Positions 37,554-45,461 of a stretch of 64,000 bases of DNA are shown here, one piece after another. The position numbers were made by a program, and so were the translations under genes. The DNA is taken from assembly GCF_016653315.1 (NCBI RefSeq), contig NZ_NHSH01000057.1, positions 124,001-188,000 of the forward strand. Direction: 5' to 3'. Below the pieces are notes generated by a model, which saw only the letters and a list, made by a program, of their open reading frames with translations, had not been told where the DNA came from and did not search any database. This DNA comes from Halochromatium roseum (GTDB lineage Bacteria > Pseudomonadota > Gammaproteobacteria > Chromatiales > Chromatiaceae). Position 1 is the first letter of the stretch; every line of letters begins with the position of its first letter.

Positions 37554-38198
37554 TTAGTCTTGTCGAGCTTCACGGGCCTTAACAATCAGCGCGTCCGCGA
37601 TCTCGAGCAGATCAGCCTTGCTCTTAGCGCCTTCGCCAAGGACGACGTACCGCCCATCGACGATGATCATCGGCACGGCGTCGACGCGAAAACGAGCCGC
37701 CAGGGTATTCGCGCGCGCCAGCGCTGCCTCGACCGCAAAGCTGTTGTAGAACTTGGCGAAGGCCTCAGGGTCGACGCCCTGCTCAGCGATCCAGTTGAGT
37801 GCGGTCTTTTCGGTGTAGAGATTGGTCCGCTGCTTGATGACGGCATCGAAAACCGTCTGGTCCAACGTCTCCAGCTCACCCGCAAAATCGAGGGCGAAGT
37901 AGAGTCTGGACAGGTTCTCCCAAGCGGCGCGTCCAAAGGTCACCGGCACGCGCTCAAAGCGCACATCGCTCGGCAATCCCTCAGCCCATTGCTTGATCAG
38001 CGGGTTGATGTCGCCGCAGTGTGGGCAGCCGTAGGAGAAGAACTCCAAGACCTCGATCTCATCGCCCTCTTGCTCGGTTGCTGGGGCACTGACCGCCTTC
38101 CAGTCGCGCCCCTCGACAAGCTCCGCGCTCGCCATCAAGGGCAGGCAGAGGAAGGCCAGAACGGCCAGGAGGCTGAATCGGCGCTGAATCGCATCCAT
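37554..38198 (-). CDS. dsbA: Periplasmic thiol:disulfide oxidase DsbA
   Basis: A 214-residue protein that introduces disulfides into secreted proteins. The ATG at 38198 is preceded by ggagag and begins a signal peptide (RRFSLLAVLAFLCLPLMASA). The thioredoxin fold carries the active site CPHC within FFSYGCPHC, the same dipeptide as E. coli DsbA. The cis-Pro loop is AVPMIIVDGRYVV. A longer start at 38264 is unlikely. dsbC follows upstream on the same strand, so oxidase and isomerase are paired; a DsbB is not in view. Confidence 0.92.
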   Translation of the reverse strand: MDAIQRRFSLLAVLAFLCLPLMASAELVEGRDWKAVSAPATEQEGDEIEVLEFFSYGCPHCGDINPLIKQWAEGLPSDVRFERVPVTFGRAAWENLSRLYFALDFAGELETLDQTVFDAVIKQRTNLYTEKTALNWIAEQGVDPEAFAKFYNSFAVEAALARANTLAARFRVDAVPMIIVDGRYVVLGEGAKSKADLLEIADALIVKAREARQD

Positions 38199-38368
38199 TG
38201 TCATCTCTCCAGACAAGACTCTCAGGGGCATCCGACCGAGCGGACGGACAACGAACTCGCGCAACGCGGACTGCTCTCAGCAGCCAGGCCGCTGTTCTGC
38301 GCGAAAGGTTAAGGCATAGAGCAGTTTGTGCCGTCGGCGATGACGACACGCTTCACGGCTCGAATACT

Positions 38369-38404
38369 TGCTTACTGCTCAAGCACCGCTTACTGCTCAA
38401 GCAC
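38369..38404. repeat. Exact 18-bp tandem duplication at the dsbC 3' end
   Basis: The unit gcttactgctcaagcacc occurs twice in tandem, covering the last codons and the stop of dsbC. The duplication places a second copy of the stop region just downstream. It looks like recent slippage with no effect on the protein. Confidence 0.8.
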
Positions 38405-39115
38405 CTGCACGAGCCGCTTGGGCTCGACGAAGCCAGGGACCAGTTGGCCGTTCTCGAGGACGATGGCCGGAGTGCCACGAATGCCCATCAGCTCACCCAG
38501 CTCCATGTGGCGCTGCACTGGATTATTGCAGGCCTGACTGTCGACCCGATTGCCGTTCTTGGCCTCGGTCATCGCCGCCTGCTGATCGTCGGCGCACCAG
38601 ACCGCGACGGCCTTGTCGTAGGAGGGCGTGTCGACGCCGGTACGTGGATAGAACAGGTAGCGAACGCTGATCCCTTCCGCGGCATAACCATCCATCTGAT
38701 GATGGAGCTTACGGCAGTAGCCGCAGTCGATATCGGTGAAGACGGTGATCTCATGCTTGGCGTTGGGGGCTTCGAAGACGATCATTTCATCCTCGCCCAT
38801 GGCCTCGACCGCGCGCTGACGCGCCTCGTTCTGGGCCTTTTCGGCCAAGTTCTCACGGGTTTCCAGGTCAACGATGGCGCCGTCGATCAGATAGCGGCCA
38901 TCGCCGGTCATGTACATCACCTGCGGGCCGATCTCGACCTGGAACAGGCCCTTGATTGGGGTCGGCTGCACGCTGGTCGGCTTTGCATCCGGTAGCACCT
39001 TGGCCAAGGCCGCGCGGATAGTCTGCGCCTCACTGGCGCTGCCTGCCGTGCTGACGGCGAGCAGTGTGACGGCCATGGCGAGGCCAGCGGCCCCGATCCT
39101 CAAACGCATTGTCAT
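38390..39115 (-). CDS. dsbC: Periplasmic disulfide isomerase DsbC
   Basis: A 241-residue protein with a signal peptide (RIGAAGLAMAVTLLAVSTAGSAS). The N-terminal dimerisation domain runs to about residue 80 (GLFQVEIGPQVMYMTGDGRYLIDG). The thioredoxin domain carries TVFTDIDCGYCRKLHHQM (active site CGYC) and the cis-Pro loop GIRGTPAIVLENG. It reshuffles wrong disulfides, kept reduced by DsbD. xerD lies upstream on the same strand, the xerD-dsbC order known from E. coli. Confidence 0.93.
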   Translation of the reverse strand: MTMRLRIGAAGLAMAVTLLAVSTAGSASEAQTIRAALAKVLPDAKPTSVQPTPIKGLFQVEIGPQVMYMTGDGRYLIDGAIVDLETRENLAEKAQNEARQRAVEAMGEDEMIVFEAPNAKHEITVFTDIDCGYCRKLHHQMDGYAAEGISVRYLFYPRTGVDTPSYDKAVAVWCADDQQAAMTEAKNGNRVDSQACNNPVQRHMELGELMGIRGTPAIVLENGQLVPGFVEPKRLVQVLEQ

Positions 39116-39374
39116 GCTGTTTTCCTCAGGTCTCTAGAGACGATGTTCAATGGGGACTAAGCTCTATCGGGACGCATTTCAATCAACTCCGCTTGCGCCC
39201 CAGATCCTCAGGCTTGGCGATTGTGTGCTTAGTTGCACAAGCAAGCGGCAGTTCCCGACGGCAAAGCCAGGCAAAATAGAGCATGCGACGGATTAGGTCT
39301 ACTGCTGGCGGGTTACCATCTGTTCAGACAGCGACTCTGATCAAGCATGCGGCTGAAGCACGCGGCGACTCCTA

Positions 39375-40328
39375 TCAAGCACGCGGATGGTGCTTCGCAT
39401 GCAACTGCTTCAGGCGCTCGCGCGCCACATGGGTGTAGATCTGCGTGGTCGAGAGATCGCTGTGCCCGAGCAACATCTGTACGACGCGCAGATCGGCCCC
39501 ATGGTTCAACAGGTGCGTGGCAAAGGCGTGCCGCAAGGTGTGTGGCGAGAGGGGCTTGATGATCCCGGCCAGGGCGGCATAGCGTTTGATGAGTTGCCAG
39601 AAGGCCTGACGTGTCATGCAATCGCTGCGCTGGGTCGGAAACAGATAGTCGCAGCTGCGATTGCCGAGCAGCAGCGTGCGCGGACCCCGTGCATAGCTGA
39701 CCAGCCAGCTGGTCGCCTCCTCGCCGAGCGGGACCAAGCGCTCTTTGTCGCCCTTGCCCGTGATGCGCACCACGCCCTGCGTCAGACTCACGGCGTCTGG
39801 CCTCAGGGTGACCAGCTCAGTGACGCGCAAGCCGCTGGCGTAGAGCACCTCTAACATGGTGCGATCGCGATGGCCGCGTGGATCATTGGCATCGGGCGCC
39901 TCCAGCAGTGCCTCGACATCGGCCTCGGTCAGCGTCTTCGGCAGCGGTCGGCCTAGCTGAGGCGCCTCGACGCGCTCGCTGGGGTCCTCAGCAATCACGC
40001 CCTGACGCCGCAGGTGTCCATAGAACTGACGCAAGCAGGACAGGACACGCGCTGATGAGCGCGGCTTGCGACCCTGCTGCGCAAGCACCGCAAGATAGTC
40101 GAGCAGATCGCTACGCTGGGCCAGTGTCAGGCCAGGTCGATGCTCTCGAGTGAGCCAGTGCTGGAAGCCGCGCAGGTCCGACTGATAGGCGGCGAGCGTG
40201 TTCGCGCTGAGCCCGCGCTCCATCCAGAGCGCATCGGCAAAGGCCTCGATCACGCGCAGTGCGCTATCATCACCTGGGCTCGAGCCCTGCTCGCCCTGGT
40301 CTGCAGTCAAGTCGCTGATCTGCCTCAT
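39375..40328 (-). CDS. xerD: Tyrosine recombinase XerD
   Basis: A 317-residue site-specific recombinase that resolves chromosome dimers at dif with XerC and FtsK. The N-terminal SAM-like domain has GLSANTLAAYQSDL. Catalytic residues are visible: Arg in ASGLRVTELVTL, Lys in GKGDKERLVP, His and Arg in LSPHTLRHAFATHLLNHG, His in LLGHSDLSTTQIYTH and the nucleophile Tyr. Its start overlaps the stop of ogt (the ATG shares bases with TGA), so the two are coupled. It is a housekeeping recombinase and not evidence of an island. Confidence 0.93.
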   Translation of the reverse strand: MRQISDLTADQGEQGSSPGDDSALRVIEAFADALWMERGLSANTLAAYQSDLRGFQHWLTREHRPGLTLAQRSDLLDYLAVLAQQGRKPRSSARVLSCLRQFYGHLRRQGVIAEDPSERVEAPQLGRPLPKTLTEADVEALLEAPDANDPRGHRDRTMLEVLYASGLRVTELVTLRPDAVSLTQGVVRITGKGDKERLVPLGEEATSWLVSYARGPRTLLLGNRSCDYLFPTQRSDCMTRQAFWQLIKRYAALAGIIKPLSPHTLRHAFATHLLNHGADLRVVQMLLGHSDLSTTQIYTHVARERLKQLHAKHHPRA

Positions 40329-40879
40329 TGCTGGCCCCTCGCCTCGCTCGGCCTTGGTAGCTCCAGTGGCGCCAGTCGTTTCGGTGGCCTCGGCTGCTCC
40401 CGGCTGAGCGATGCCTCGTGGTCGAGCAGCCAGCGCTTGATCGCGACGAGGCGGCCGCTGCGATCGCCGGCGAAGCCGCCAAGACCGCGCGCGGCGATGA
40501 CCCGGTGGCAGGGAATCCGCAGCGGCACGGGGTTAGCGCGACAGGCATTGCCAACCGCGCGCGCGGAGCTGTCGAGCGCTTCCGCGAGCGCCCCATAGGT
40601 GCGAGGGCATCCGGGCGGAATAGCAGCGATCATCGCCCAGACCCGGTGCTGAAAGACCGTACCCGTCAGCTCGATGGCGCAGCTGAAGTGATGCCGCGGG
40701 TCCGCAAAATAGGCTTCCATTTCAGCGCTTAGCCATGCTGGCGTTGCTGCCCTCGCCGGCATCTGCGCAAGCGCGGGTCCAGTCGCAAGCTCAGGCGCGA
40801 GCAGAACCCGCGTCAGCTGATGGTCCCGCCAAAAAACGCCAATCGCGCCAAAGGGTGTCGGAAGCTGACTGTAATTCAT
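40325..40879 (-). CDS. ogt: Methylated-DNA--protein-cysteine methyltransferase
   Basis: A 184-residue suicide repair protein that removes alkyl groups from O6-alkylguanine. The active motif IPCHRVIAARG carries the acceptor Cys. The wing and helix region GTVFQHRVWAMIAAIPPGCPRTYGALAEAL is typical. The C-terminal tail after about 150 is longer and Pro/Arg-rich. The gene overlaps xerD and is divergent from ycgN. Start ATG 40879 gives MNYSQLPTPFGAIGVFW, typical of the family. Confidence 0.9.
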   Translation of the reverse strand: MNYSQLPTPFGAIGVFWRDHQLTRVLLAPELATGPALAQMPARAATPAWLSAEMEAYFADPRHHFSCAIELTGTVFQHRVWAMIAAIPPGCPRTYGALAEALDSSARAVGNACRANPVPLRIPCHRVIAARGLGGFAGDRSGRLVAIKRWLLDHEASLSREQPRPPKRLAPLELPRPSEARGQQ

Positions 40880-40905
40880 CGAGCCGAACCGGCTAAGCTA
40901 GTGGG

Positions 40906-41385
40906 ATGTCCAGTATCAATCAGACCCAGCCGATGGCCAACCCTTCTGCAGCAATCGATGCCTTCTGGGAGCGCATTGCGCTCGATCAGCTCTCCGCCAC
41001 GCAGTGGGAATCACTCTGTGACGGCTGCGCCAAGTGCTGCGTCACCAAGTACGAAGACGAGGACACCGGCGCCATCCACTACACCGATGTCGCCTGCTAT
41101 CTCCTCGATCAGGACGGCTGCCACTGTACCGATTATCCGCATCGCTCCGAGCGCGTGCCCGACTGCGTCACGCTGACGCCAGCAACCCTAGCAGAGCCCT
41201 ACTGGCTGCCTGAGACCTGCGCCTATCGGCTCGTTGCCGAGGGTAAGCCGCTGCCAGACTGGCACCCGCTCATCTGCGGTGATCCTGACGCGGTGCACCG
41301 TCTCGGTCAGAGTGTCCGTGGTCGAGTCGAATCCGAGACCACCGCCGGCGATCCGTTGATGCGCCTGATCACCTGGATTCGATGA
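40906..41385 (+). CDS. ycgN: YcgN-family cysteine-cluster protein (UPF0260)
   Basis: A 159-residue protein of unknown role. The cysteine pattern CDGCAKCCVTKYEDEDTG ... CYLLDQDGCHCTDYPHRSERVPDC is the family hallmark and probably binds a metal or iron-sulfur centre. The ATG at 40906 lies in a 26-bp gap from the divergent ogt. Its stop overlaps the maf start (ATGA). Confidence 0.9.
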   Translation: MSSINQTQPMANPSAAIDAFWERIALDQLSATQWESLCDGCAKCCVTKYEDEDTGAIHYTDVACYLLDQDGCHCTDYPHRSERVPDCVTLTPATLAEPYWLPETCAYRLVAEGKPLPDWHPLICGDPDAVHRLGQSVRGRVESETTAGDPLMRLITWIR

Positions 41386-42095
41386 GTCTCATGACCAAGC
41401 ACAGCGCAACATCTACACCTGCCAACCCCCCAACCCAAACCACGACTCCGACTGCGACTCCGATTGCGACATTGGCCTCAGCCTCAGCTAATGCGCTCAA
41501 TGCCGGATCTGAGCGCACCCTCGTGCTGGCGTCAACCTCGCCATTCCGGCGCGAGCTGCTCGACCGCCTCGGCCTCCGCTTCCAGACCGCCGCGCCGGAT
41601 TGCGACGAGACGCGCCTCGGCGACGAGCCACCGCAAGCACTGGTGCAACGGCTCGCGGAGTCGAAGGCACGCGCGGTCGCGGCACAGTTTCCGGATGCGC
41701 TGATCATCGGCTCGGATCAGGTCGCCTGCCTGGACGAGCAGGTGCTGGGCAAGCCCGGCACCCGCGAGCGAGCCCTCGAACAGCTGCGCCAAGCCTCTGG
41801 GCGCCGCGTCACCTTTGCGACCGGGCTGTGCCTCTTTGATGCACGCAAGGCCCAAGCCCAAGTCTGCTGCGAGACCTACCAGGTGCAGTTTCGTGTGCTA
41901 TCGGAGGCCGAGATCGCCGCCTATGTCGACCGCGAGCAGCCGTTTGGCTGCGCCGGCAGCTTCAAGTCGGAGGGGCTCGGGATCGCGCTCTTCGAGCGCT
42001 TAGAGGGTAATGACCCGACCAGCCTCATCGGGCTGCCGCTGATTCGGCTCTGCGAGCTGCTACGCGCAGCCGGAATCGATCCGTTGCAGGCCTGA
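41382..42095 (+). CDS. maf: Maf-family nucleotide pyrophosphatase (YceF type)
   Basis: A 237-residue house-cleaning enzyme that hydrolyses modified nucleotides such as m7GTP. The family motif LVLASTSPFRRELLDRLGL begins near residue 47, followed by DEQVLGKPGTRERALEQL and GCAGSFKSEGLGIALFERLEGND. The first 45 residues (Thr/Pro/Ala-rich) are absent from typical Maf proteins and may be a non-conserved tail, or the start may be further in. A 163-bp copy of its middle part occurs at 51727-51889. The stop is followed at once by a YgjP remnant that marks the left edge of the defence island. Confidence 0.92.
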   Translation: MSLMTKHSATSTPANPPTQTTTPTATPIATLASASANALNAGSERTLVLASTSPFRRELLDRLGLRFQTAAPDCDETRLGDEPPQALVQRLAESKARAVAAQFPDALIIGSDQVACLDEQVLGKPGTRERALEQLRQASGRRVTFATGLCLFDARKAQAQVCCETYQVQFRVLSEAEIAAYVDREQPFGCAGSFKSEGLGIALFERLEGNDPTSLIGLPLIRLCELLRAAGIDPLQA

Positions 42096-42096
42096 A

Positions 42097-42150
42097 GCAG
42101 GCGCACCTAGGGAATTATGAGGCGATGGAGGAACCATTGGCAGACATGGC
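42097..42150 (+). pseudogene. Remnant of a YgjP-type gene 3' end
   Basis: Directly after the maf stop an open frame encodes QAHLGNYEAMEEPLADMA, which matches QAHLGDYAAMEARLADMA at the C-terminus of the intact YgjP-family protein at 51217-51540. Only this tail is present. DNA identity is clearly lower than for the maf fragment on the right side, so it derives from a diverged allele. The same frame runs on to 42313 as a 62-residue ORF with CSACGEV that overlaps hsdM; I see no support for that as a gene. Confidence 0.7.
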
Positions 42151-42299
42151 CCCACTCCGCGACCTCTGCCGCCAACTAGCGCGCATCCAGGCCCAAACCA
42201 CCCCACCCATCGACACAGGCTTGCGATTTAGCCAGGCCTCTTACAATACATTCCAGTGCTCGGCCTGTGGCGAGGTCATCAACCTCCACGAAGGAATCC

Positions 42300-43853
42300 A
42301 TGGCGAAGAATAAGCCCGAAAATGCCAAGTCCCTCGAATCCTGGATCTGGGACGCCGCCTGCTCCATCCGCGGAGCCAAGGATGCGCCGAAATACAAGGA
42401 CTACATCCTCCCGCTGATCTTCACCAAGCGCCTCTGCGATGTGTTCGACGACGAGTTGAACCGCATCGCCGCGGAGGTCGGCTCGCGCCGGTCGGCCTTC
42501 GCGCTCGCCAAGGCCGACCACAAGCTGGTGCGATTCTACCTGCCGCTGGTCCCGGAGGACCCCGAGCAACCCGTCTGGTCCGTCATCCGCAAGCTCGCGG
42601 ACAGAATCGGCGAAGGCGTCACCAGCCAGATGCGCGCCATCGCCCGGGAAAACCCGCTGCTGCAGGGCATCATCGACCGCGTCGACTTCAACGCCACCAC
42701 CCACGGTCAGCGCGACCTCGACGACGACCGCCTGTCCAATCTGATCGAAGCCATCAGTACCAAGCGCCTGGGTCTGGACGACGTCGAGGCCGACATCATC
42801 GGCAAGAGCTACGAATACCTGATCCGCAAATTCGCCGAGGGCGGCGGCCAGAGCGCAGGCGAGTTCTACACCCCGCCCGAGGTCGGCACCATCATGTCAC
42901 GCGTGCTTGCCCCGGAGCCGGGCATGGAGATCTACGACCCCTGCTGCGGCTCCGGTGGCCTGCTGATCAAGTGCGAGATCGCGATGGAGGAGACCGCCAA
43001 GAGCGAACGGCCCGCTCCCCTCAAGCTCTATGGTCAGGAGTACATCGCCGACACCTGGGCCATGGCCAACATGAACCTGATCATCCACGACTTCGAGGGT
43101 GAGATCGAGATCGGCGATACCTTCAAGCACCCCAAATTCCGCTGGCGCGGCCGACTGCGCACCTTCGACCGCGTCGTCGCCAATCCCATGTGGAACCAGA
43201 ACTGGTTCACCGAGGCCGACTACGACAACGACGAGCTCGACCGCTTCCCCGCCGGGGCAGGCTTCCCCGGCAAATCCTCCGCCGACTGGGGCTGGGTGCA
43301 GCACATGCACGCCAGCCTCAATGACATAGGGCGTGCCGCCGTCGTCCTCGACACCGGCGCCGCCTCCCGCGGCTCGGGCAATGCCGGCACCAACAAGGAG
43401 AAGACCGTCCGCCAGTGGTTCGTCGACCACGACCTGATCGAGAGCGTCCTCTACCTGCCCGAAAACCTCTTCTACAACACCACCGCACCTGGCATCGTCC
43501 TGTTCCTGAACAAGACCAAGCCCGAGGCCCGGCGGGGTAAGATCTTCCTCGTCAACGCCAGCCAGGTCTTCGAAAAGGGCGACCCCAAGAACTTCATCCC
43601 GCCCGAGGGCATCGCACGCATCGCCGACACCCTCATCGGGTGGAAGGAAGCGGACAAGCTCAGCCAGATCGTCGATCTCGCGGAGTTGAAGAAGAACGAC
43701 TACAACATCTCCCCCAGCCGCTACATCCATACCAGCGACGCCGAAACCTATCGGCCGCTGGAGGAGATCGTCGCCGACCTGGACGCGGCGGAGGCCGAGG
43801 CGCGCGAGGCCGATGCGACGCTGCGGGAGATTCTGCGGAAGATCGGGGTATGA
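42300..43853 (+). CDS. hsdM: Type I restriction-modification methyltransferase subunit
   Basis: A 517-residue adenine-N6 methyltransferase. The N-terminal HsdM helical domain (LESWIWDAACSIRGAKDAPKYKDYILPLIFTKRL) is followed by FYTPPEVGTIMSRVLAPEPGMEIYDPCCGSGGLL (SAM motif I) and ANPMWNQNW (motif IV, an NPMW variant of NPPY/F). The C-terminal part ends in a coiled helix that should touch HsdS. ATG 42300 has aagga 8 nt upstream. It should methylate the site chosen by HsdS. The stop overlaps the start of a truncated DUF1016 gene by ATGA. Confidence 0.94.
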   Translation: MAKNKPENAKSLESWIWDAACSIRGAKDAPKYKDYILPLIFTKRLCDVFDDELNRIAAEVGSRRSAFALAKADHKLVRFYLPLVPEDPEQPVWSVIRKLADRIGEGVTSQMRAIARENPLLQGIIDRVDFNATTHGQRDLDDDRLSNLIEAISTKRLGLDDVEADIIGKSYEYLIRKFAEGGGQSAGEFYTPPEVGTIMSRVLAPEPGMEIYDPCCGSGGLLIKCEIAMEETAKSERPAPLKLYGQEYIADTWAMANMNLIIHDFEGEIEIGDTFKHPKFRWRGRLRTFDRVVANPMWNQNWFTEADYDNDELDRFPAGAGFPGKSSADWGWVQHMHASLNDIGRAAVVLDTGAASRGSGNAGTNKEKTVRQWFVDHDLIESVLYLPENLFYNTTAPGIVLFLNKTKPEARRGKIFLVNASQVFEKGDPKNFIPPEGIARIADTLIGWKEADKLSQIVDLAELKKNDYNISPSRYIHTSDAETYRPLEEIVADLDAAEAEAREADATLREILRKIGV

Positions 43854-44167
43854 GCGAGCCCAACGACCTGAACGACGCCCCCGACCGCTTGCTGGGCGAG
43901 TTGCGGGGCATGATCACAGATGCGCGGGAACAGCTCGCCCAGACCGCCAATGCCGCGCTCACGATGCTCTACTGGAACTTGGGAAGTCGGCTGCACCGCG
44001 AGATTCTCGGCGAGAAACGTGCCGAATACGGTACGCAGATTGTCGCCGCAGTGGGGCGACAATTGTCCGGCTGGCTCGGAAGCGCCTTCAGTGAGGAGAA
44101 CCTCTGGCGAATGATTCAATTTGCGGAGGCGTTTTCGTCGAAGCCCAGAAGATTGACAAGGCGTTGA
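43850..44167 (+). pseudogene. Truncated DUF1016 (YhcG-type PDDEXK nuclease) N-terminus
   Basis: A 105-residue remnant. Residues 10-95 match the DUF1016 N-terminal domain (ANAALTMLYWNLGSRLHREILGEKRAEYGTQIV, FSEENLWRMIQFAEAF). Full proteins are about 340-380 residues with a C-terminal PDDEXK nuclease, which is missing. Around 44130 the sequence switches: one frame ends in SSKPRRLTRR, while the +1 frame reads FVEAQKIDKALKEIL, apparently the tail of another gene. It lies between hsdM and hsdS, a known context for this family. Confidence 0.75.
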
Positions 44168-44186
44168 AGGAGATTCTTTAGAAGCC

Positions 44187-45458
44187 GTGATTATGATTAA
44201 CTGGCAGCAAACCACAGTTGGTGAGATTGCCACCGGATTCCTCAACGGAGGAACGCCAACAACCTCGCGGGCTGATTTCTGGAAGGGAGAGATTCCTTGG
44301 ATCACAAGCAAGTGGCTTGGGGAGAAATTAGAACTCACAACCGGGGAAAAATTCGTGTCCGAAGAAGCGGTCAAGAAGACCGCCACCAAGATCGTCCCCA
44401 AAGACAGTATCATCTTCGCAACGCGGGTAGGAGTCGGCAAAGTTGGCATCAACCGGATTGACCTCGCCATCAATCAGGATCTCGCAGGCGTTCTGATCGA
44501 CAACGAGAACTATGACATCAAGTTTCTCGCTTACCAACTCGGGATCGATTCGATCCAGCAATACGTTGCGATGAACAAGCGCGGCGCGACGATCAAGGGA
44601 ATCACGCGGGACTGCCTCGAACAGATCCGGCTCAACGTCCCCCCACTCCCCGAGCAGAAGCGGATCGCGCACATCCTTTCGACGGTGCAGCGGGCAATCG
44701 AAGCGCAGCAGCGGATCATTCAGACCACCACCGAGCTGAAAAAGGCCCTCATGCACAAGCTCTTCACCGAAGGCCTTCGCAACGAAGCCCGAAAAGAGAC
44801 CGAAATCGGCCCCGTGCCCGAAAGCTGGGAGGTGGTGGAGTTGGAAACCCTATTTGAGAAGCAGCCACAGAACGGAATCTACAAGCACAAGCGCGACTAC
44901 GGCTCAGGCACCCAGATTTTGCGAATCGATGACTTCAGCAACGACGGTGACGTCGTTAACCGAGCTGGAAACCTTGTCGCGCTGGCTCGCGACGAAATCG
45001 AAACCTACGGACTGGAACCTGGCGACATCGTCATCAACCGAGTGAACAGTCTTTCCCACTTGGGCAAGACCGCCCTGATCGGAGCGATCAGCGGTGATAT
45101 GGTCTTTGAGTCCAATATGATGCGGTTCTCGGTCGACGAATCGCAGGTTCTGAAAGAATACGTCTTCAAGTTTTTAAGTTCCCCGCTGACCAAGAAGCAG
45201 ATCATCGGGACAGCGAAGCGTGCCGTTGCGCAGTCGAGCATCAACCAGGGCGACGTTAAGGCGATCATCGTCCCCAAACCGACGCTTGAAGAACAGGGCG
45301 AGATTGTTGCGGCGCTTGACGCCACCGAAGCCAAGATCTCCCATTCGACCGATAAAGCAGCGGTTCTCCAAGACCTCTTCCGCACCCTCCTTCACGAACT
45401 GATGACCGCGAAGATCCGTGTTCACGAGTTGGAATTTGAAATGATGAATTTGGAATAG
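44187..45458 (+). CDS. hsdS: Type I restriction-modification specificity subunit
   Basis: A 423-residue DNA-recognition subunit with two target recognition domains. TRD1 covers about 5-150 (GEIATGFLNGGTPTTSRADFWKG...WITSKWL), then the central conserved helix (PPLPEQKRIAHILSTVQRAIEAQQRII). TRD2 covers about 215-375 (VPESWEVVELETLF), then the second helix (PTLEEQGEIVAALDATEAKI). The bipartite site read by the two TRDs cannot be inferred. GTG 44187 or ATG 44193 may be the start. The DNA is visibly less GC-rich than hsdM and hsdR, suggesting separate acquisition. Confidence 0.92.
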   Translation: MIMINWQQTTVGEIATGFLNGGTPTTSRADFWKGEIPWITSKWLGEKLELTTGEKFVSEEAVKKTATKIVPKDSIIFATRVGVGKVGINRIDLAINQDLAGVLIDNENYDIKFLAYQLGIDSIQQYVAMNKRGATIKGITRDCLEQIRLNVPPLPEQKRIAHILSTVQRAIEAQQRIIQTTTELKKALMHKLFTEGLRNEARKETEIGPVPESWEVVELETLFEKQPQNGIYKHKRDYGSGTQILRIDDFSNDGDVVNRAGNLVALARDEIETYGLEPGDIVINRVNSLSHLGKTALIGAISGDMVFESNMMRFSVDESQVLKEYVFKFLSSPLTKKQIIGTAKRAVAQSSINQGDVKAIIVPKPTLEEQGEIVAALDATEAKISHSTDKAAVLQDLFRTLLHELMTAKIRVHELEFEMMNLE

Positions 45459-45461
45459 CCA

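Noticed and set aside
39375-40328. Integrase marking a mobile island
   Set aside because: Sequence and the xerD-dsbC neighbourhood identify the housekeeping XerD.
42125-42313. 62-residue ORF before hsdM with a CxxC
   Set aside because: It begins inside a YgjP tail remnant, overlaps hsdM and has no recognised family or ribosome site.
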